Shown: positions 23,979 to 33,513, numbered from the stretch's first letter. The stretch: 64,000 nucleotides of DNA from SG8-41 sp963802355 (GCA_963802355.1 CAWDIV010000013.1:186001-250000), one strand, 5' to 3'. Numbers and translations: made by a program. Notes: generated by a model from the letters alone, not told the origin.

Positions 23979-24055
23979 AGTGCTTAGTGCTTAGTGCTTA
24001 ATGGGCCAGACGACGGCTTTCATTAAGCATCGAACATCCAACATTGAGCATTGCT
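23979..24055. repeat. Paired heptad arrays (AGTGCTT / CATTAAG) between pth and rplY
   Basis: Left: AGTGCTT three times then AATGGGC (23979-24006). Right: CATTAAG, CATCGAA, CATCCAA, CATTGAG, CATTGCT (24021-24055). The arms are partly complementary around a 14-base spacer. Confidence 0.8.
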
Positions 24056-24065
24056 GCAAATAAAA

Positions 24066-24094
24066 AGCCCGCCGGGACGTGAACCTGGCGGGCT
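24066..24094 (-). terminator. Terminator of the prs-rplY transcript
   Basis: agcccgcc (24066-24073) pairs with ggcgggct (24087-24094); on the minus strand the stem is followed by TTTTT. It lies just past the rplY stop. Confidence 0.8.
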
Positions 24095-24112
24095 GGTTGT
24101 TGCAGGCGGCGC

Positions 24113-24840
24113 TTATTCCTTCTCTTTCTTGGCGGGCTCCTTTTCCTTCTTCTCGGCAGCTGGCTCCTTCTTCTCGCCTTCGGCAGCGGCCTCGGCGACT
24201 TCCTCGCCCTCGGCCGGGACCTCGCCGATGATCTCGGTGACCGGCGCGGCGGCTTCTTCCTCGATCACGATTTCCTTCGGCACGTGCACCGATACCACCC
24301 CCGGGTTTTCGTGCTTCAGCCTGGGCACGGGCTCCACGCCCCGGGAAGGACGAGGTCGTTCACATGCAGCGTTTCGTTCAGCTGCATATTCGAAAGATCG
24401 ACCTCGATGTACTGCGGCAGGTCGTCGGGCAGGCACTGGATGTCGAGCTCGTTCATCACATGCTGCACCACGCCGCCGCCGGCCTTCACGCCCGGAGCGA
24501 TTTCGGCATTGAGGAAGTGCAGCGGCACTTCCATGTGGATCTTGCGGTTCTTGTCGACGCGCTGAAAATCCACGTGCAGCACCTGCTGGCGCCACGGATG
24601 CATCTGGTAGTCGCGCAGCAGCACCTGCATCTTCGTCCCGTCCATCGTGAGGTCGAGTATCGAGGCGTGGAACGCTTCCAGCTTGAGCTGACGCAGCAGC
24701 GTGTGATGGTCGAGCTCGACGTTCTGCGCGTCCTGTCCGACCCCGTAGACGATCCCCGGCACGCGACCCTTTGCGCGCAGGCGGCGGCTCGCACCTGATC
24801 CCTGTTGCGCGCGCGGGAATGCACTCACTTCGATCTTCAT
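24113..24840 (-). CDS. rplY: 50S ribosomal protein L25 (CTC family), frameshifted
   Basis: Binds 5S rRNA in the large subunit. The N-terminal L25 domain (MKIEVSAFPRAQQGSGASRR onward) and most of the C-terminal TL5 domain read in one frame to about codon 166 (HVNDLVLPG), then stop early at 24316. The next frame continues exactly as the family does (VEPVPRLKHENPGVVSVHVP) and ends in a Glu/Lys/Ala tail at 24113. One G is missing in the GGGG run at 24339-24342. A sequencing error is likely, since prs-rplY-pth order is preserved. Confidence 0.9.
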
Positions 24841-24862
24841 AACATTCTCCAGAGACGGCTTT

Positions 24863-24921
24863 AGCTATTGGCTATTGGCTAAAATCGAAGCTGTCGATGA
24901 ATCATTCAAGAATTCAACATT
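24863..24921. repeat. Heptad-like arrays (GGCTATT) between rplY and prs
   Basis: AGCTATT, GGCTATT, GGCTAAA (24863-24883) are followed by a weaker series ATCATTC, AAGAATT, CAACATT (24901-24921). The first series is clear; the second is degenerate. Confidence 0.55.
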
Positions 24922-24930
24922 CAGTGCTCG

Positions 24931-25926
24931 CTATTCGACGAAAAGCGAACTGACGGAGTCCTCGTTACTGATACGGCGCATGGTTTCGGCGAGCAGGCCC
25001 GCCACCGTGAGCACGCGAATCTTCTTGCATGCCCTGGCCTCCGGTGTGAGCGGGATGGTATCGGTGACCACCACCTCGTCGAGCACCGAGCCGGCGATGC
25101 GCTCTACCGCTTTACCGGAAAGCACCGGATGCGTGCAGTAGGCGAGGACGCGCTCCGCGCCGCGGTCTTTCAGCGCTCCGGCCGCCTCGCATAGCGTGTT
25201 CGCGGTGTCCACGAGGTCGTCCACGATGACGCAGGGCCGGCCTTCGACGTCGCCGATGATGTGCATCACGGTCGCGACATTGGGCCGCGGCCGCCGCTTA
25301 TCGATGATGGCGAGGTCGGCCTCCAGCTGCTTCGCCAGAGCGCGCGCGCGGAGCACGCCGCCGACGTCCGGCGAAACCACCGCCAGGTCCTGGAAACCGT
25401 GCTTCCAGACATCGCCGAGCATGATCGGTCCCGAATAAATATTGTCCACGGGTATATCGAAAAAACCCTGGATCTGCTCCGAGTGCAGGTCCATCGTGAG
25501 CACCCGGTCCACGCCCACGCTCGACATCATGTTCGCCACGACCTTGGCGGAAATCGGCACCCGCGCGGAGCCGGGGCGCCGATCCTGCCGCGCGTAGCCC
25601 ATGTAGGGTATGGCGGCGGTAACCCGGCCAGCCGACGCGCGTTTCAACGCATCCACCATCACCAGCAACTCCATCAGGTTATCGTTGGTCGGCGAGCAGA
25701 TCGACTGCAACACGAAGACGTCGCGGCCGCGGACGTTCTCGAGGATTTCCACCATCACCTCGCCGTCGCTGAATCGCCCGACCTTGGCGCGACCCAGCGT
25801 CAAGTTGAGATGTCTCACCACGTCTTCGGCAAGCTGGGGGTTCGCGTTGCCCGTAAAGACCATCAGGCGATCGAACGTCACGGTCTCACCGATACGTGTT
25901 TGCAGTTTTTCGGGTCGCATTGTCAT
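24931..25926 (-). CDS. prs: Ribose-phosphate pyrophosphokinase
   Basis: Makes PRPP from ribose-5-phosphate and ATP for nucleotide, His and Trp synthesis. Family motifs are MVFTGNANPQLA, PYMGYARQDRR, the metal site DLHSEQIQGFFD and the PRPP loop VIVDDLVDTANT. The 331 residues are slightly longer than the usual 315; the native start may be one of the Met codons within the first 22 residues. It lies directly downstream of tRNA-Gln. Confidence 0.95.
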   Translation of the reverse strand: MTMRPEKLQTRIGETVTFDRLMVFTGNANPQLAEDVVRHLNLTLGRAKVGRFSDGEVMVEILENVRGRDVFVLQSICSPTNDNLMELLVMVDALKRASAGRVTAAIPYMGYARQDRRPGSARVPISAKVVANMMSSVGVDRVLTMDLHSEQIQGFFDIPVDNIYSGPIMLGDVWKHGFQDLAVVSPDVGGVLRARALAKQLEADLAIIDKRRPRPNVATVMHIIGDVEGRPCVIVDDLVDTANTLCEAAGALKDRGAERVLAYCTHPVLSGKAVERIAGSVLDEVVVTDTIPLTPEARACKKIRVLTVAGLLAETMRRISNEDSVSSLFVE

Positions 25927-25999
25927 AACTGCACTGTCATCCCCGCATCGTCATCGGGCTTTTCCTGGAGCGGCGCCCGCCGCCACCGTACAAATTGGG

Positions 26000-26073
26000 C
26001 TGGGGAGGTAGGATTCGAACCCACGGATGCCGGAATCAAAATCCGGTGCCTTAACCAACTTGGCGACTCCCCA
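26000..26073 (-). tRNA. tRNA-Gln (anticodon TTG)
   Basis: The minus strand folds with acceptor TGGGGAG/CTCCCCA, anticodon stem CCGGA/TCCGG around loop TTTTGAT (anticodon TTG), and T-arm GTGGG-TTCGAAT-CCTAC. CCA is not exactly encoded (the 3' flank reads GCCCA). It lies between ispE and prs, the normal betaproteobacterial position. Confidence 0.95.
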
Positions 26074-26110
26074 GTGGTGTTGCTCAATGGATCCGGAGTT
26101 CCGCCTCACC

Positions 26111-26968
26111 TCAACCTGCCAGATCATGCAGCGGATGCCGCGCCAGGCCCCGCGCGATGAATCCCTGCATGCCTGCGGGTGCCGTGGCCCACACTTCGCG
26201 CGCCGCGCTCTCCTCCGGAAAAGCGGCAAACACGCAGGCGCCCGAGCCCGTCACCCACGCCGGTGTTGCGCGGCGCAGCCACTCGAGGTGCCGCGCGACT
26301 TCCGGATACTCGCGGCACACGATGGCCTCCAGATCATTACCGGCCTGGTCGGCCGAAAAGCCTTGTATTCTAATTGGTTTAGAGTCTCGTTTCAATTGTG
26401 GATGGGCAAAAATCCGGCCGGTCGGGACCGCCACCGGAGGCATCAGGACGAGGTACCACGCGTCCGCCAGTACGAGCGGCGTCAACCGTTCGCCGATGCC
26501 TTCCGCAAACGCGTTCTCGCCGAATACGAATGCCGGCACATCGGCTCCGAGGTCGAGCGCAAGGGCGAGCAACCGCTTACGCGTGAGTCGCGTGTCCCAC
26601 AAATGGTTCAGCGCGACGAGAGCGGTCGCCGCATCGGAGCTGCCGCCGCCGAGGCCCCCGCCGAGCGGCAGGCGCTTTTCCAGCGTGATGTCGGCGCCGA
26701 GAGTCGTTCCCGTCACCGCCTTGAGCAACCGCGCGGCGCGCACGGTGAGATCGTCCTCGCGCCCGATCCCCGCCACGTCATTGATCCGGACAATGGTCCC
26801 GTCTTCACGCACGCGAAACGTGACGGTGTCGTGGTAATCGATGAAGCGGAATACCGTCTGCAGCAGGTGGTAACCGTCGGCGCGCCGGCCGACGACGCGC
26901 AGCATCAGGTTGAGCTTGGCTGGCGCGGGAAAGGCGAGCGCCCCAGAACCTATCTCAATAGTAGGCAC
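26111..26968 (-). CDS. ispE: 4-diphosphocytidyl-2-C-methyl-D-erythritol kinase
   Basis: A GHMP-family kinase of 285 residues in the MEP isoprenoid pathway. The ATP-binding motif PLGGGLGGGSSDAA and the N-terminal PAKLNLMLRVVGRRADGYH are intact. The start is the GTG at 26968; its first codons (IEIGSG) run through one arm of an inverted repeat shared with 52714. It follows lolB directly. Confidence 0.95.
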   Translation of the reverse strand: MPTIEIGSGALAFPAPAKLNLMLRVVGRRADGYHLLQTVFRFIDYHDTVTFRVREDGTIVRINDVAGIGREDDLTVRAARLLKAVTGTTLGADITLEKRLPLGGGLGGGSSDAATALVALNHLWDTRLTRKRLLALALDLGADVPAFVFGENAFAEGIGERLTPLVLADAWYLVLMPPVAVPTGRIFAHPQLKRDSKPIRIQGFSADQAGNDLEAIVCREYPEVARHLEWLRRATPAWVTGSGACVFAAFPEESAAREVWATAPAGMQGFIARGLARHPLHDLAG

Positions 26969-26999
26969 GTATGCGACGGAGGCGATAGAGATAGGTTCT
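26945..26999. repeat. Inverted repeat around the ispE start (agaacctatctc)
   Basis: agaacctatctc (26945-26956) and its exact reverse complement (26988-26999) flank 31 bases containing the ispE GTG start. The same 12-mer recurs at 52714-52725 in the coxB-DUF2244 gap. Confidence 0.75.
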
Positions 27000-27016
27000 T
27001 ATTGCGCGGCGTCGGC

Positions 27017-27586
27017 TCAGCGCCAGGCGTCGATCACGAAGCGGATCTCCTGGGCAGCACTTTTGAGATCCAGCCGGCGCGGGTGACCACCGTACTCGCC
27101 GGGCGGATAGTAGACTAATGCGACGCGCCAGCCGTCCTGATCGAGAAACGTCAAGCGTCCGCGCTCGTTGCGTTCCGCGCCGGCCAGCGGGTTGCCGGGA
27201 ACGGGCTCGCCGCGCACCCACCACGTCAGGCGCGTTAGCGGCAGCTCCCAGCCGAGCGCCTGGCGGGTGAGGCTTTCGACGCTCGCCGCGCGATATTGCT
27301 TCTGGTCGGTGGCAGTCAAGGTCGCTCCACCGTCATCGCTGACGATGTGCGCTATTGTCTGGCCCAGCGGGGTCATCAGCCAGACTTCTTCGCGCCCGGC
27401 GGCATGCTGCCAGCGCACGCTCGAGGAAAAGGAGCGTCCCTCGAAATTCACCGCGACCCGCCCGATGAGATCGAACGGCGCGTCCGACGCAGCGGGCCGC
27501 TGCGGTTCGATCAGGGCGCAAGCACCAAGACCGATGGCGGCCGTTAGCGCCCACATCGGCGCGTAGCGGTTGAGAGTCCGTAACAT
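27017..27586 (-). CDS. lolB: Outer-membrane lipoprotein insertion protein LolB
   Basis: Receives lipoproteins from LolA and inserts them into the outer membrane. The 189-residue product has a lipobox ending at Cys23 (IGLGAC) and the LolB beta-barrel-like fold (FDLIGRVAVNFEGRSFSSSVRW, LPLTRLTWWVRGEPVPG). Weak overall conservation is normal for this family; the lolB-ispE-prs context supports it. Confidence 0.9.
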   Translation of the reverse strand: MLRTLNRYAPMWALTAAIGLGACALIEPQRPAASDAPFDLIGRVAVNFEGRSFSSSVRWQHAAGREEVWLMTPLGQTIAHIVSDDGGATLTATDQKQYRAASVESLTRQALGWELPLTRLTWWVRGEPVPGNPLAGAERNERGRLTFLDQDGWRVALVYYPPGEYGGHPRRLDLKSAAQEIRFVIDAWR

Positions 27587-27653
27587 TTGTGAAACGCGCG
27601 TGCGGTGCGAGCCAGAACGCCCAGCGCATGGTGTTGACTGCGGAAAAGCCGGA

Positions 27654-29426
27654 TTACGGAACGAAACGCTTCACGGTGGTCTGCAGTACTTCGTTCGTGG
27701 GGTGTTCCTTCAGCGCATCGCCCCACACCTTGCGCGCCTGGCCCTGTTCGCCGGCCGTCCACAGCAGCTCGCCCAGGTGCGCCGCGATCTCCGGGTCTGG
27801 CCGCAGCGTAAACGCGCGCTGCAGATAACCCAAACCCTCCTTGGGACGACCCATCCGGTAGAGAACCCAACCCATGCTGTCCAGGATGAAAGGGTCGTCG
27901 GGGGCAAGCTTGAGCGCGGTCTCGATCAGGCCGTGCGCCTCCTCGACCCGCTGGCTGCGGTCGGCGAGCGTGTAGCCGAGCGCGTTGTAGGCGTGGGCAT
28001 GATCGGGGCGGATCTGGATGAGCTTCCTCAGATTCACTTCCAGAACGTCGATCCGGTTCACTTTCTCGGCGGCCATCGCGTGGTCGTAGAGGAGATCCGG
28101 ATAGTTGGGAAGCCGTTCCAGGGCCTGGCCGAGCAGCTCGAACGCCGCCTGATACTCATTCGCATCGCGGAGCAGCTGCGCTTCGGCCTGCGTGAGCTGC
28201 ACGCGCTGCTCGCTGTTCTGGGCGCTGGCGTCCTGCAGATGCTTGCGGGCTTCGGGCAGCCTGCCCTGCTTGGCGAGTATCCCCGCATAACGCGACTGGG
28301 CATTGATGTACTGCTCGCCGGGCGTCACGGCGGAGTACCACTTGAGCGCCTCTTCGAAACGCTTGCGTTCCTCGTTGACCTGGCCCAGATAGAAGCGCGC
28401 CGTGTCGGGATCCTTGTAGTTCAACTCCAGCACGCGCCGCAGTTGCGTTTCGGCGGCATCGAAATCGTTGGCCTGTATGGCGAGCAGGGCGACCGCCATG
28501 CCCACGTCGGGGTTCTGCGGATACTCGTTGATCAGGAGCTCGAATTGCTTGCGGGCCTCGACGTGCTTGCGATCGCCGACCAGAACCCGCGCGTAATTGA
28601 GCCGCACCTCCCGCGCCTTGGGGAAGCGCTCGAGATACTCGCCCAGAAACCGCGCCGCTTCGTCATTCGAGCTCCGCTGCAGCACTTGGGCGACGAACAG
28701 CGCAGCCAGCTCCCAGTCGGGACGGAGCTTGAGCGCCGCGCGGGCCTCGCTGAGCGACAGGGTGTGATCGCCGGCGTTCCACGCGGATTGCGCGACGGTC
28801 AGCCGCGCCTCCGGGACGGCCGGATACGCCTGAGCCAGCGCCTGTACGACCTTGAGCACGGCCTGCTTGTCCTGGTGGCGTGCGAGCAGCGCATTGAGCT
28901 GCAGAAAGGCCTCGCCGACATTTTTCTTGTCGGACGCAAGCCATTTTTCCAGATGTGGCAGCGCGTCCGTCAGTTGCGACTGGTTGACCAGCAGCGTGGC
29001 GACGATCTGACGGGCCTGGGTGGATTCAGGATCGGCCTGCAGCCAGATTCCCGCGGCCTCGAGCGCCGCCGATACCATGCGCGCGTTCCAGGCGATTTCG
29101 GTGGCGCGATGCGCGATGCGCGGATCGCGGGTTTCCCGCGCGAGCTCGAGATAGGCGGGCACTGCGATGTGCGGCTGGCCGCGCTGTACTGCGACTTCCG
29201 CCAGCATCATCCTGAACATCACCTGCTCGGTAAGCTCCATTGACGGCAGCAGCGGCCGGCGCACGGGTTTGGCGACCACCACGCGCGGCACGGGCTTGGA
29301 TTCGCGCGCGGCCTGCGCTTGCTCGGCGGGCTGACCTTGCTGCGCCGGCTGTCCTTGCTGCGGCTGCTGCGCGCAGGCGGCGACAGTGCAACAGAGGAGC
29401 AGTCCGAGAATGCGATACGGCATCAT
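27654..29426 (-). CDS. TPR-repeat outer-membrane lipoprotein
   Basis: A 590-residue exported lipoprotein (start 29426, MMPYRILGLLLCC, lipobox VAAC at Cys18) with a short Gln-rich linker and more than ten tetratricopeptide repeats up to the C-terminus (for example NALGYTLADRSQRVEEAHGL and DSMGWVLYRMGRPKEGLGYL). The upstream frame to 29480 lacks support. TPR proteins at this site upstream of lolB are common in betaproteobacteria and are presumed envelope-assembly scaffolds. Confidence 0.88.
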   Translation of the reverse strand: MMPYRILGLLLCCTVAACAQQPQQGQPAQQGQPAEQAQAARESKPVPRVVVAKPVRRPLLPSMELTEQVMFRMMLAEVAVQRGQPHIAVPAYLELARETRDPRIAHRATEIAWNARMVSAALEAAGIWLQADPESTQARQIVATLLVNQSQLTDALPHLEKWLASDKKNVGEAFLQLNALLARHQDKQAVLKVVQALAQAYPAVPEARLTVAQSAWNAGDHTLSLSEARAALKLRPDWELAALFVAQVLQRSSNDEAARFLGEYLERFPKAREVRLNYARVLVGDRKHVEARKQFELLINEYPQNPDVGMAVALLAIQANDFDAAETQLRRVLELNYKDPDTARFYLGQVNEERKRFEEALKWYSAVTPGEQYINAQSRYAGILAKQGRLPEARKHLQDASAQNSEQRVQLTQAEAQLLRDANEYQAAFELLGQALERLPNYPDLLYDHAMAAEKVNRIDVLEVNLRKLIQIRPDHAHAYNALGYTLADRSQRVEEAHGLIETALKLAPDDPFILDSMGWVLYRMGRPKEGLGYLQRAFTLRPDPEIAAHLGELLWTAGEQGQARKVWGDALKEHPTNEVLQTTVKRFVP

Positions 29427-29557
29427 GGCGTGACAGAAAAACGCTGGGGAACCGCGGTCAATCGAATTGCTGCAATGCAAAGTGCTTCATAAAACATGAC
29501 ATATTAGGTATATTTTGCCGTCTTCACAAGTTACAGATTTCACCTGCCTCGAGCGGA

Positions 29558-30508
29558 CTGCCGGCTCTGGAAACCGATTCCACAATCTCAGCACGCGCAT
29601 TGAGCCGCAGCTTCGGCAGTCACGTAGCGGTCAATAGCATCACCCTTGACCTGAAGCGCGGCGAGGTGCTGGGCTTGCTCGGGCCGAACGGCGCCGGCAA
29701 GACCACGACCATGCAGATGCTGACCGGCAACCTCGCCCCTTCGAGCGGCGCGATCAGCATCTGCGGTATCGACCTGTTCGACGAGCCGATCGCCGCCAAG
29801 GCGCGCATCGGATATCTGCCCGAGGTGCCACCGCTGTACCGCGAGCTCACGGTCGACGAATATCTCATCCTCGCCGCAAAGCTGCATCGCATGCCGCGCG
29901 CGAGCCGCGCTCAAGCCATCTCCACCGCCAAACGCAGTTGCGGCTTGACCGACAGCGGCCGGAAGCTGATTGGAACGCTCTCCAAGGGCTATCAGCAGCG
30001 CGTCGGCATCGCGCAGGCGATCGTGCACCGGCCGGACGTCGTCATCCTCGACGAGCCGACGATCGGTCTCGATCCGAACCAGATCCGTGAGATCCGGGAA
30101 TTGATCCGCGAGCTCGGCGGGGCGCACAGCGTAATCCTGTCGACGCACATCCTGCCGGAGGTCGAAGCGGTGTGCGACCGCGTGCAGATCATGCATCATG
30201 GCAGCATCGTTTACAGTGATACGATCGTCGCGCTCAAGCAGATACACAGCGGCAGCACGGTGCTCGTGGGCTTGCGCCGGCCGCCGCCACTCGCCGAGCT
30301 TGCCGCAGTGCCGGGGGTTGCTCTGGCCGAGAGCGTCGAGCCGACGCTGTTCCGCGTTCAATTCGCCCAGCAACAGGATGCCACCGATGCACTGGTGAAG
30401 GAGGCCGCGGCACGCGACTGGGGCTTGTTTCAACTGCACCCCGCCCAGACCAGCCTGGAAAGCGTGTTCGTCAATCTCACCCGGCGCGAGGAAAACACTT
30501 CTTTTTGA
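29558..30508 (+). CDS. ABC exporter ATP-binding protein (GldA/NatA-like)
   Basis: The cytoplasmic ATPase of the exporter encoded by the next three genes. Walker A LGPNGAGKTTT, signature LSKGYQQRVGIAQAI, Walker B VVILDEPTIGLDP and the switch His in STHIL are complete. The N-terminus is a problem: the frame is open from 29240 but has no ATG or GTG near the domain edge. The CTG at 29558 or TTG at 29600 are the only nearby choices, so the start coordinate is provisional and a small indel upstream is possible. Divergent from the TPR gene. Confidence 0.9.
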   Translation: MPALETDSTISARALSRSFGSHVAVNSITLDLKRGEVLGLLGPNGAGKTTTMQMLTGNLAPSSGAISICGIDLFDEPIAAKARIGYLPEVPPLYRELTVDEYLILAAKLHRMPRASRAQAISTAKRSCGLTDSGRKLIGTLSKGYQQRVGIAQAIVHRPDVVILDEPTIGLDPNQIREIRELIRELGGAHSVILSTHILPEVEAVCDRVQIMHHGSIVYSDTIVALKQIHSGSTVLVGLRRPPPLAELAAVPGVALAESVEPTLFRVQFAQQQDATDALVKEAAARDWGLFQLHPAQTSLESVFVNLTRREENTSF

Positions 30509-30509
30509 C

Positions 30510-31280
30510 ATGATCCTCACGATCGCAGGCAAAGAGCTGAAATCGCTGTTCGCCTCGCCGCTGGCGTGGGCGGTGCTGGCCGTGACGCAATTGATCATGA
30601 GCTACTGGTTCCTGCGTCTGGTGGAGGAATTTCTCGATCGGCAGGCGCAGTTCATCCATTTGCCAAATCCGCCCGGCGTAACCGAAGTGGTTGCCACCCA
30701 GTTATTCGCGACCACGGCGGGGTTGTTCCTGTTCGCCGTTCCCATACTCGCGATGCGGCTGATCGCCGAGGAGCGCCGCAATCAAACGATCGTGCTGCTC
30801 GTTTCCGCGCCGATTTCAATGACCGATATCGTGTTTGGCAAGTTCCTCGGCATCATGATGTTTCTGCTGATGATCATCGGCTTGATCGCGCTCATGCCAT
30901 TGTCGCTGGCAGCGAGTACCCGCCTTGACTACGGATTGCTCGCAAGCCTCATCCTCGGACTGAGCTTGCTTGCGGCATGCTTTGCGGCGGTCAGTCTCTT
31001 TGTTTCGTGCCTCACCGCCCAGCCGATGCTGGCAGCGTTGGGCGGATTTGCGGTTCTTCTGGGCACTTTATTGATCGGGGCGGTGGCCGAAGAGGGGCTG
31101 AGCGTGCGCGGAGTGCTGGTGCCGGCAAGTCTGGTGAGGGTGCTCACGCCGATGAAAAACTTCGAGGCATTCGGCAAGGGATTGCTGGACACCTATGCGG
31201 TCGCGTGCTTGTTGCTGCTCGTAATGTTGTTCCTCGTGCTCGCGATTCGCCAGCTCGATGCCCGGCGCTTGAGGGGCTAG
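30510..31280 (+). CDS. ABC exporter permease (GldF-like)
   Basis: A 256-residue inner-membrane protein with about six helices of the ABC-2 type; the segment LIAEERRNQTIVLLVSAPIS is typical of this group. It begins one base after the ATPase stop, so both belong to one operon. Substrate unknown. Related systems serve gliding motility in Bacteroidetes, but in proteobacteria they are simply conserved envelope transporters. Confidence 0.88.
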   Translation: MILTIAGKELKSLFASPLAWAVLAVTQLIMSYWFLRLVEEFLDRQAQFIHLPNPPGVTEVVATQLFATTAGLFLFAVPILAMRLIAEERRNQTIVLLVSAPISMTDIVFGKFLGIMMFLLMIIGLIALMPLSLAASTRLDYGLLASLILGLSLLAACFAAVSLFVSCLTAQPMLAALGGFAVLLGTLLIGAVAEEGLSVRGVLVPASLVRVLTPMKNFEAFGKGLLDTYAVACLLLLVMLFLVLAIRQLDARRLRG

Positions 31281-32639
31281 ATGGAGCTGACACGCAGGCG
31301 ACGGCGGTTGCTGACGGTGCACCACTGGCTGTTCGTGGTGTTGCTCCTTGCGCTGACCGCCCTGCTCGCCTTCCTCGCGCATGAGTACCGTTTCCAGCGC
31401 GACCTGACGCACGCAAATCGCAACACCCTTTCCGCAGCCACGCTGGAAGTGCTGAAGCAGCTCGACGGCCCCCTCCACATCACGGCCTTTGCCATGCCGC
31501 AGACGGTGCGTGGCCAGGATGTCCACAAGTGGATACGGGAGGTGTTGCGGACTTACCAGCGCGCAAAACCGGATCTCGCTCTTACGATAGTCGATCCGCG
31601 GGAGGATCCCAAGGCCGCCCTCGCTGCCGGGGTGCAGACGACGAACGAGTTGTTGATCGAATACCGCAAGCGCAGCGAACGGTTGAGCGTTGCCGAAATC
31701 AACAACGAGCAGGCGGTCGCCAATGCGCTGATGCGGCTCGCCCGCGGAGCGGAGCGGCTGGTGCTCTGGCTCGACGGGCACGGCGAGCGGCGGCTGAACG
31801 GCATCGCCAACCACGACCTCGGTGAGTTCGGGCGGCAGCTGCAACTGAAGGGCTTCCGGCTAAACAGCCTCAATCTGGCCCTCGCCCAGGAGGTTCCGGC
31901 CAACGCGGCACTGCTGGTGGTCGCCAGCCCGCAGGTGGATCTCCTGCCGGCCGAGGTTGACAAGATCCGGCGGCACCTCGCCGCCAGCGGCAACCTGCTG
32001 TGGCTGATAGACCCCGGGCCATTGCGCGGCATGCAGCCCATCGCCGAGATACTCGGACTGGTGCTGACCCCGGGCATCGTCGTCGATCCGGAGGCGAGCA
32101 GGTTCAATACGTCTCCGACGATCGCTGTCGGCGCCACGTATGGTCGTCATCCAATCACGAACGTGCTCGCGAAGAATACCTTCTTCCCTGTCGCACGGCA
32201 GATTGGAACAACCGAGAACGAGGAATGGCGGGTCACGCCCCTGGTCGAGGTGGCGCAGCGCGGCTGGGTCGAGACCGGAAAGCTCGACGGCAATATTTCC
32301 TTCGACAAGAACCGCGATTTCGCCGGGCCGGTCAATATCGCCACGGCATTCGAGCGAACGGTTGGAGACCGGAACCAGCGTGTCGTAGTGGTTGGAACCG
32401 GAGAATTCCTCGCCAATGCCTATCTCGGCAACCTTGGCAACCTCGACCTTGGCGTCAATATCATGAACTGGCTGACCGGTGACGACCGGATGATCACGAT
32501 CCAGCCACGCCCGGCGCCCGACAGCACCCTCGACATCGAGCCCTTCACGTTTTATTCCATTGCGTTTACGTTCCTGCTGGCGCTGCCGCTGGCGTTTACC
32601 ATCACCGGCGCGGTGATCTGGTGGCGCCGGCGCAAGTGA
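31281..32639 (+). CDS. Gldg-family ABC transporter auxiliary protein
   Basis: A 452-residue protein with a membrane helix near residues 15-35, a long periplasmic GldG-like domain (DUF4350/ABC_transp_aux type, with VLWLDGHGERRLNG and the GATase-like segment NLLWLIDPGPLRGMQPI) and a C-terminal helix (about 420-447) ending in WWRRRK. The gene starts on the base after the permease stop codon. It probably forms the extracytoplasmic part of the transporter. Confidence 0.88.
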   Translation: MELTRRRRRLLTVHHWLFVVLLLALTALLAFLAHEYRFQRDLTHANRNTLSAATLEVLKQLDGPLHITAFAMPQTVRGQDVHKWIREVLRTYQRAKPDLALTIVDPREDPKAALAAGVQTTNELLIEYRKRSERLSVAEINNEQAVANALMRLARGAERLVLWLDGHGERRLNGIANHDLGEFGRQLQLKGFRLNSLNLALAQEVPANAALLVVASPQVDLLPAEVDKIRRHLAASGNLLWLIDPGPLRGMQPIAEILGLVLTPGIVVDPEASRFNTSPTIAVGATYGRHPITNVLAKNTFFPVARQIGTTENEEWRVTPLVEVAQRGWVETGKLDGNISFDKNRDFAGPVNIATAFERTVGDRNQRVVVVGTGEFLANAYLGNLGNLDLGVNIMNWLTGDDRMITIQPRPAPDSTLDIEPFTFYSIAFTFLLALPLAFTITGAVIWWRRRK

Positions 32640-32652
32640 GATCCTAGGTTCC

Positions 32653-33513
32653 ATGAGCAAGGCGTGGTTTCTGAACGCGCTGCTCGCCGCCGCCGTCGCC
32701 GCGCTCGCGCTGTTCGCATACTTCAAACCGGGAACGCAGGCGCCGGCCGAGCACGTGCTGGCGACGGTCAAGGCGGGGCAGGCGAGTTCCATCCGCCTCG
32801 AGCGTGCCGGGACTGCACCGATCGTCCTGGAGAAGAAGCACGACGGCTGGGTCATGACCGCGCCGTTTGCGGCGCGCGCGGATTCTTCGCAGGTTGAGCG
32901 CCTGCTCGCGATCACAGAGGCGAGGTCCGCCCACCGGCTGGCGGCGACCGATCTTGCCCGTTTCGAGCTGGAGCGCCCCGAGGTGCGCCTCGCCGTGGAC
33001 GGCCAGCGCTTCGACTTTGGCATGGTGAACCCCGTGTCCCGGGAGCAATACGTACTGACCGGCGATGCGGTCTACGCCATCAGCCCCCGTTACGGTTCGG
33101 TCCTCCCGTCCCGGCCCACCGAGCTCATCGACAAGCGCCTGCTCGGCGCGGAGGAAGTGCCGGTCCGTATCGAGCTGAAAGAGTTCACGGTGGGCCGGAA
33201 CGACGGGAAGTGGGCGCTCAATCCACCCCGCGATGAGCTCTCCCAGGACGATTTCCAGCGCTGGATGGATGGCTGGCGGCACGCCAGCGCGGTGCGCGTG
33301 GAGCCCTACGCCGGCGGCAAGGCGCTCGCCGAAGTGGGGCTGCAATTACAGAACGGCGGCAAGCTCACGCTGATGATGCTCGCCCGGCAACCGGAGCTGG
33401 CGTTGCTGCGTCCCGCGGAAAAGCTGGTCTACTACTTCCTGAGCGGGCAAGCGCAGCGGCTGCTTACACCTCCAGCCGCCCGCGATGAGCGGGCGGAGAA
33501 GAATGACTCGTGA
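32653..33513 (+). CDS. DUF4340 domain protein, partner of the GldG-type transporter
   Basis: A 286-residue protein with one N-terminal membrane helix (LNALLAAAVAALALFAYF) and a periplasmic beta-rich repeat region typical of DUF4340, which regularly follows GldG-family genes. It lies 13 bases after the preceding gene. Its last codons (NDS) and stop are formed by the heptad array at 33504-33538. Confidence 0.85.
   Translation: MSKAWFLNALLAAAVAALALFAYFKPGTQAPAEHVLATVKAGQASSIRLERAGTAPIVLEKKHDGWVMTAPFAARADSSQVERLLAITEARSAHRLAATDLARFELERPEVRLAVDGQRFDFGMVNPVSREQYVLTGDAVYAISPRYGSVLPSRPTELIDKRLLGAEEVPVRIELKEFTVGRNDGKWALNPPRDELSQDDFQRWMDGWRHASAVRVEPYAGGKALAEVGLQLQNGGKLTLMMLARQPELALLRPAEKLVYYFLSGQAQRLLTPPAARDERAEKNDS

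Noticed and set aside
27570..29243. A 557-residue open frame opposite the TPR lipoprotein
   Set aside because: Antisense shadow; the TPR repeats and lipobox are on the minus strand.
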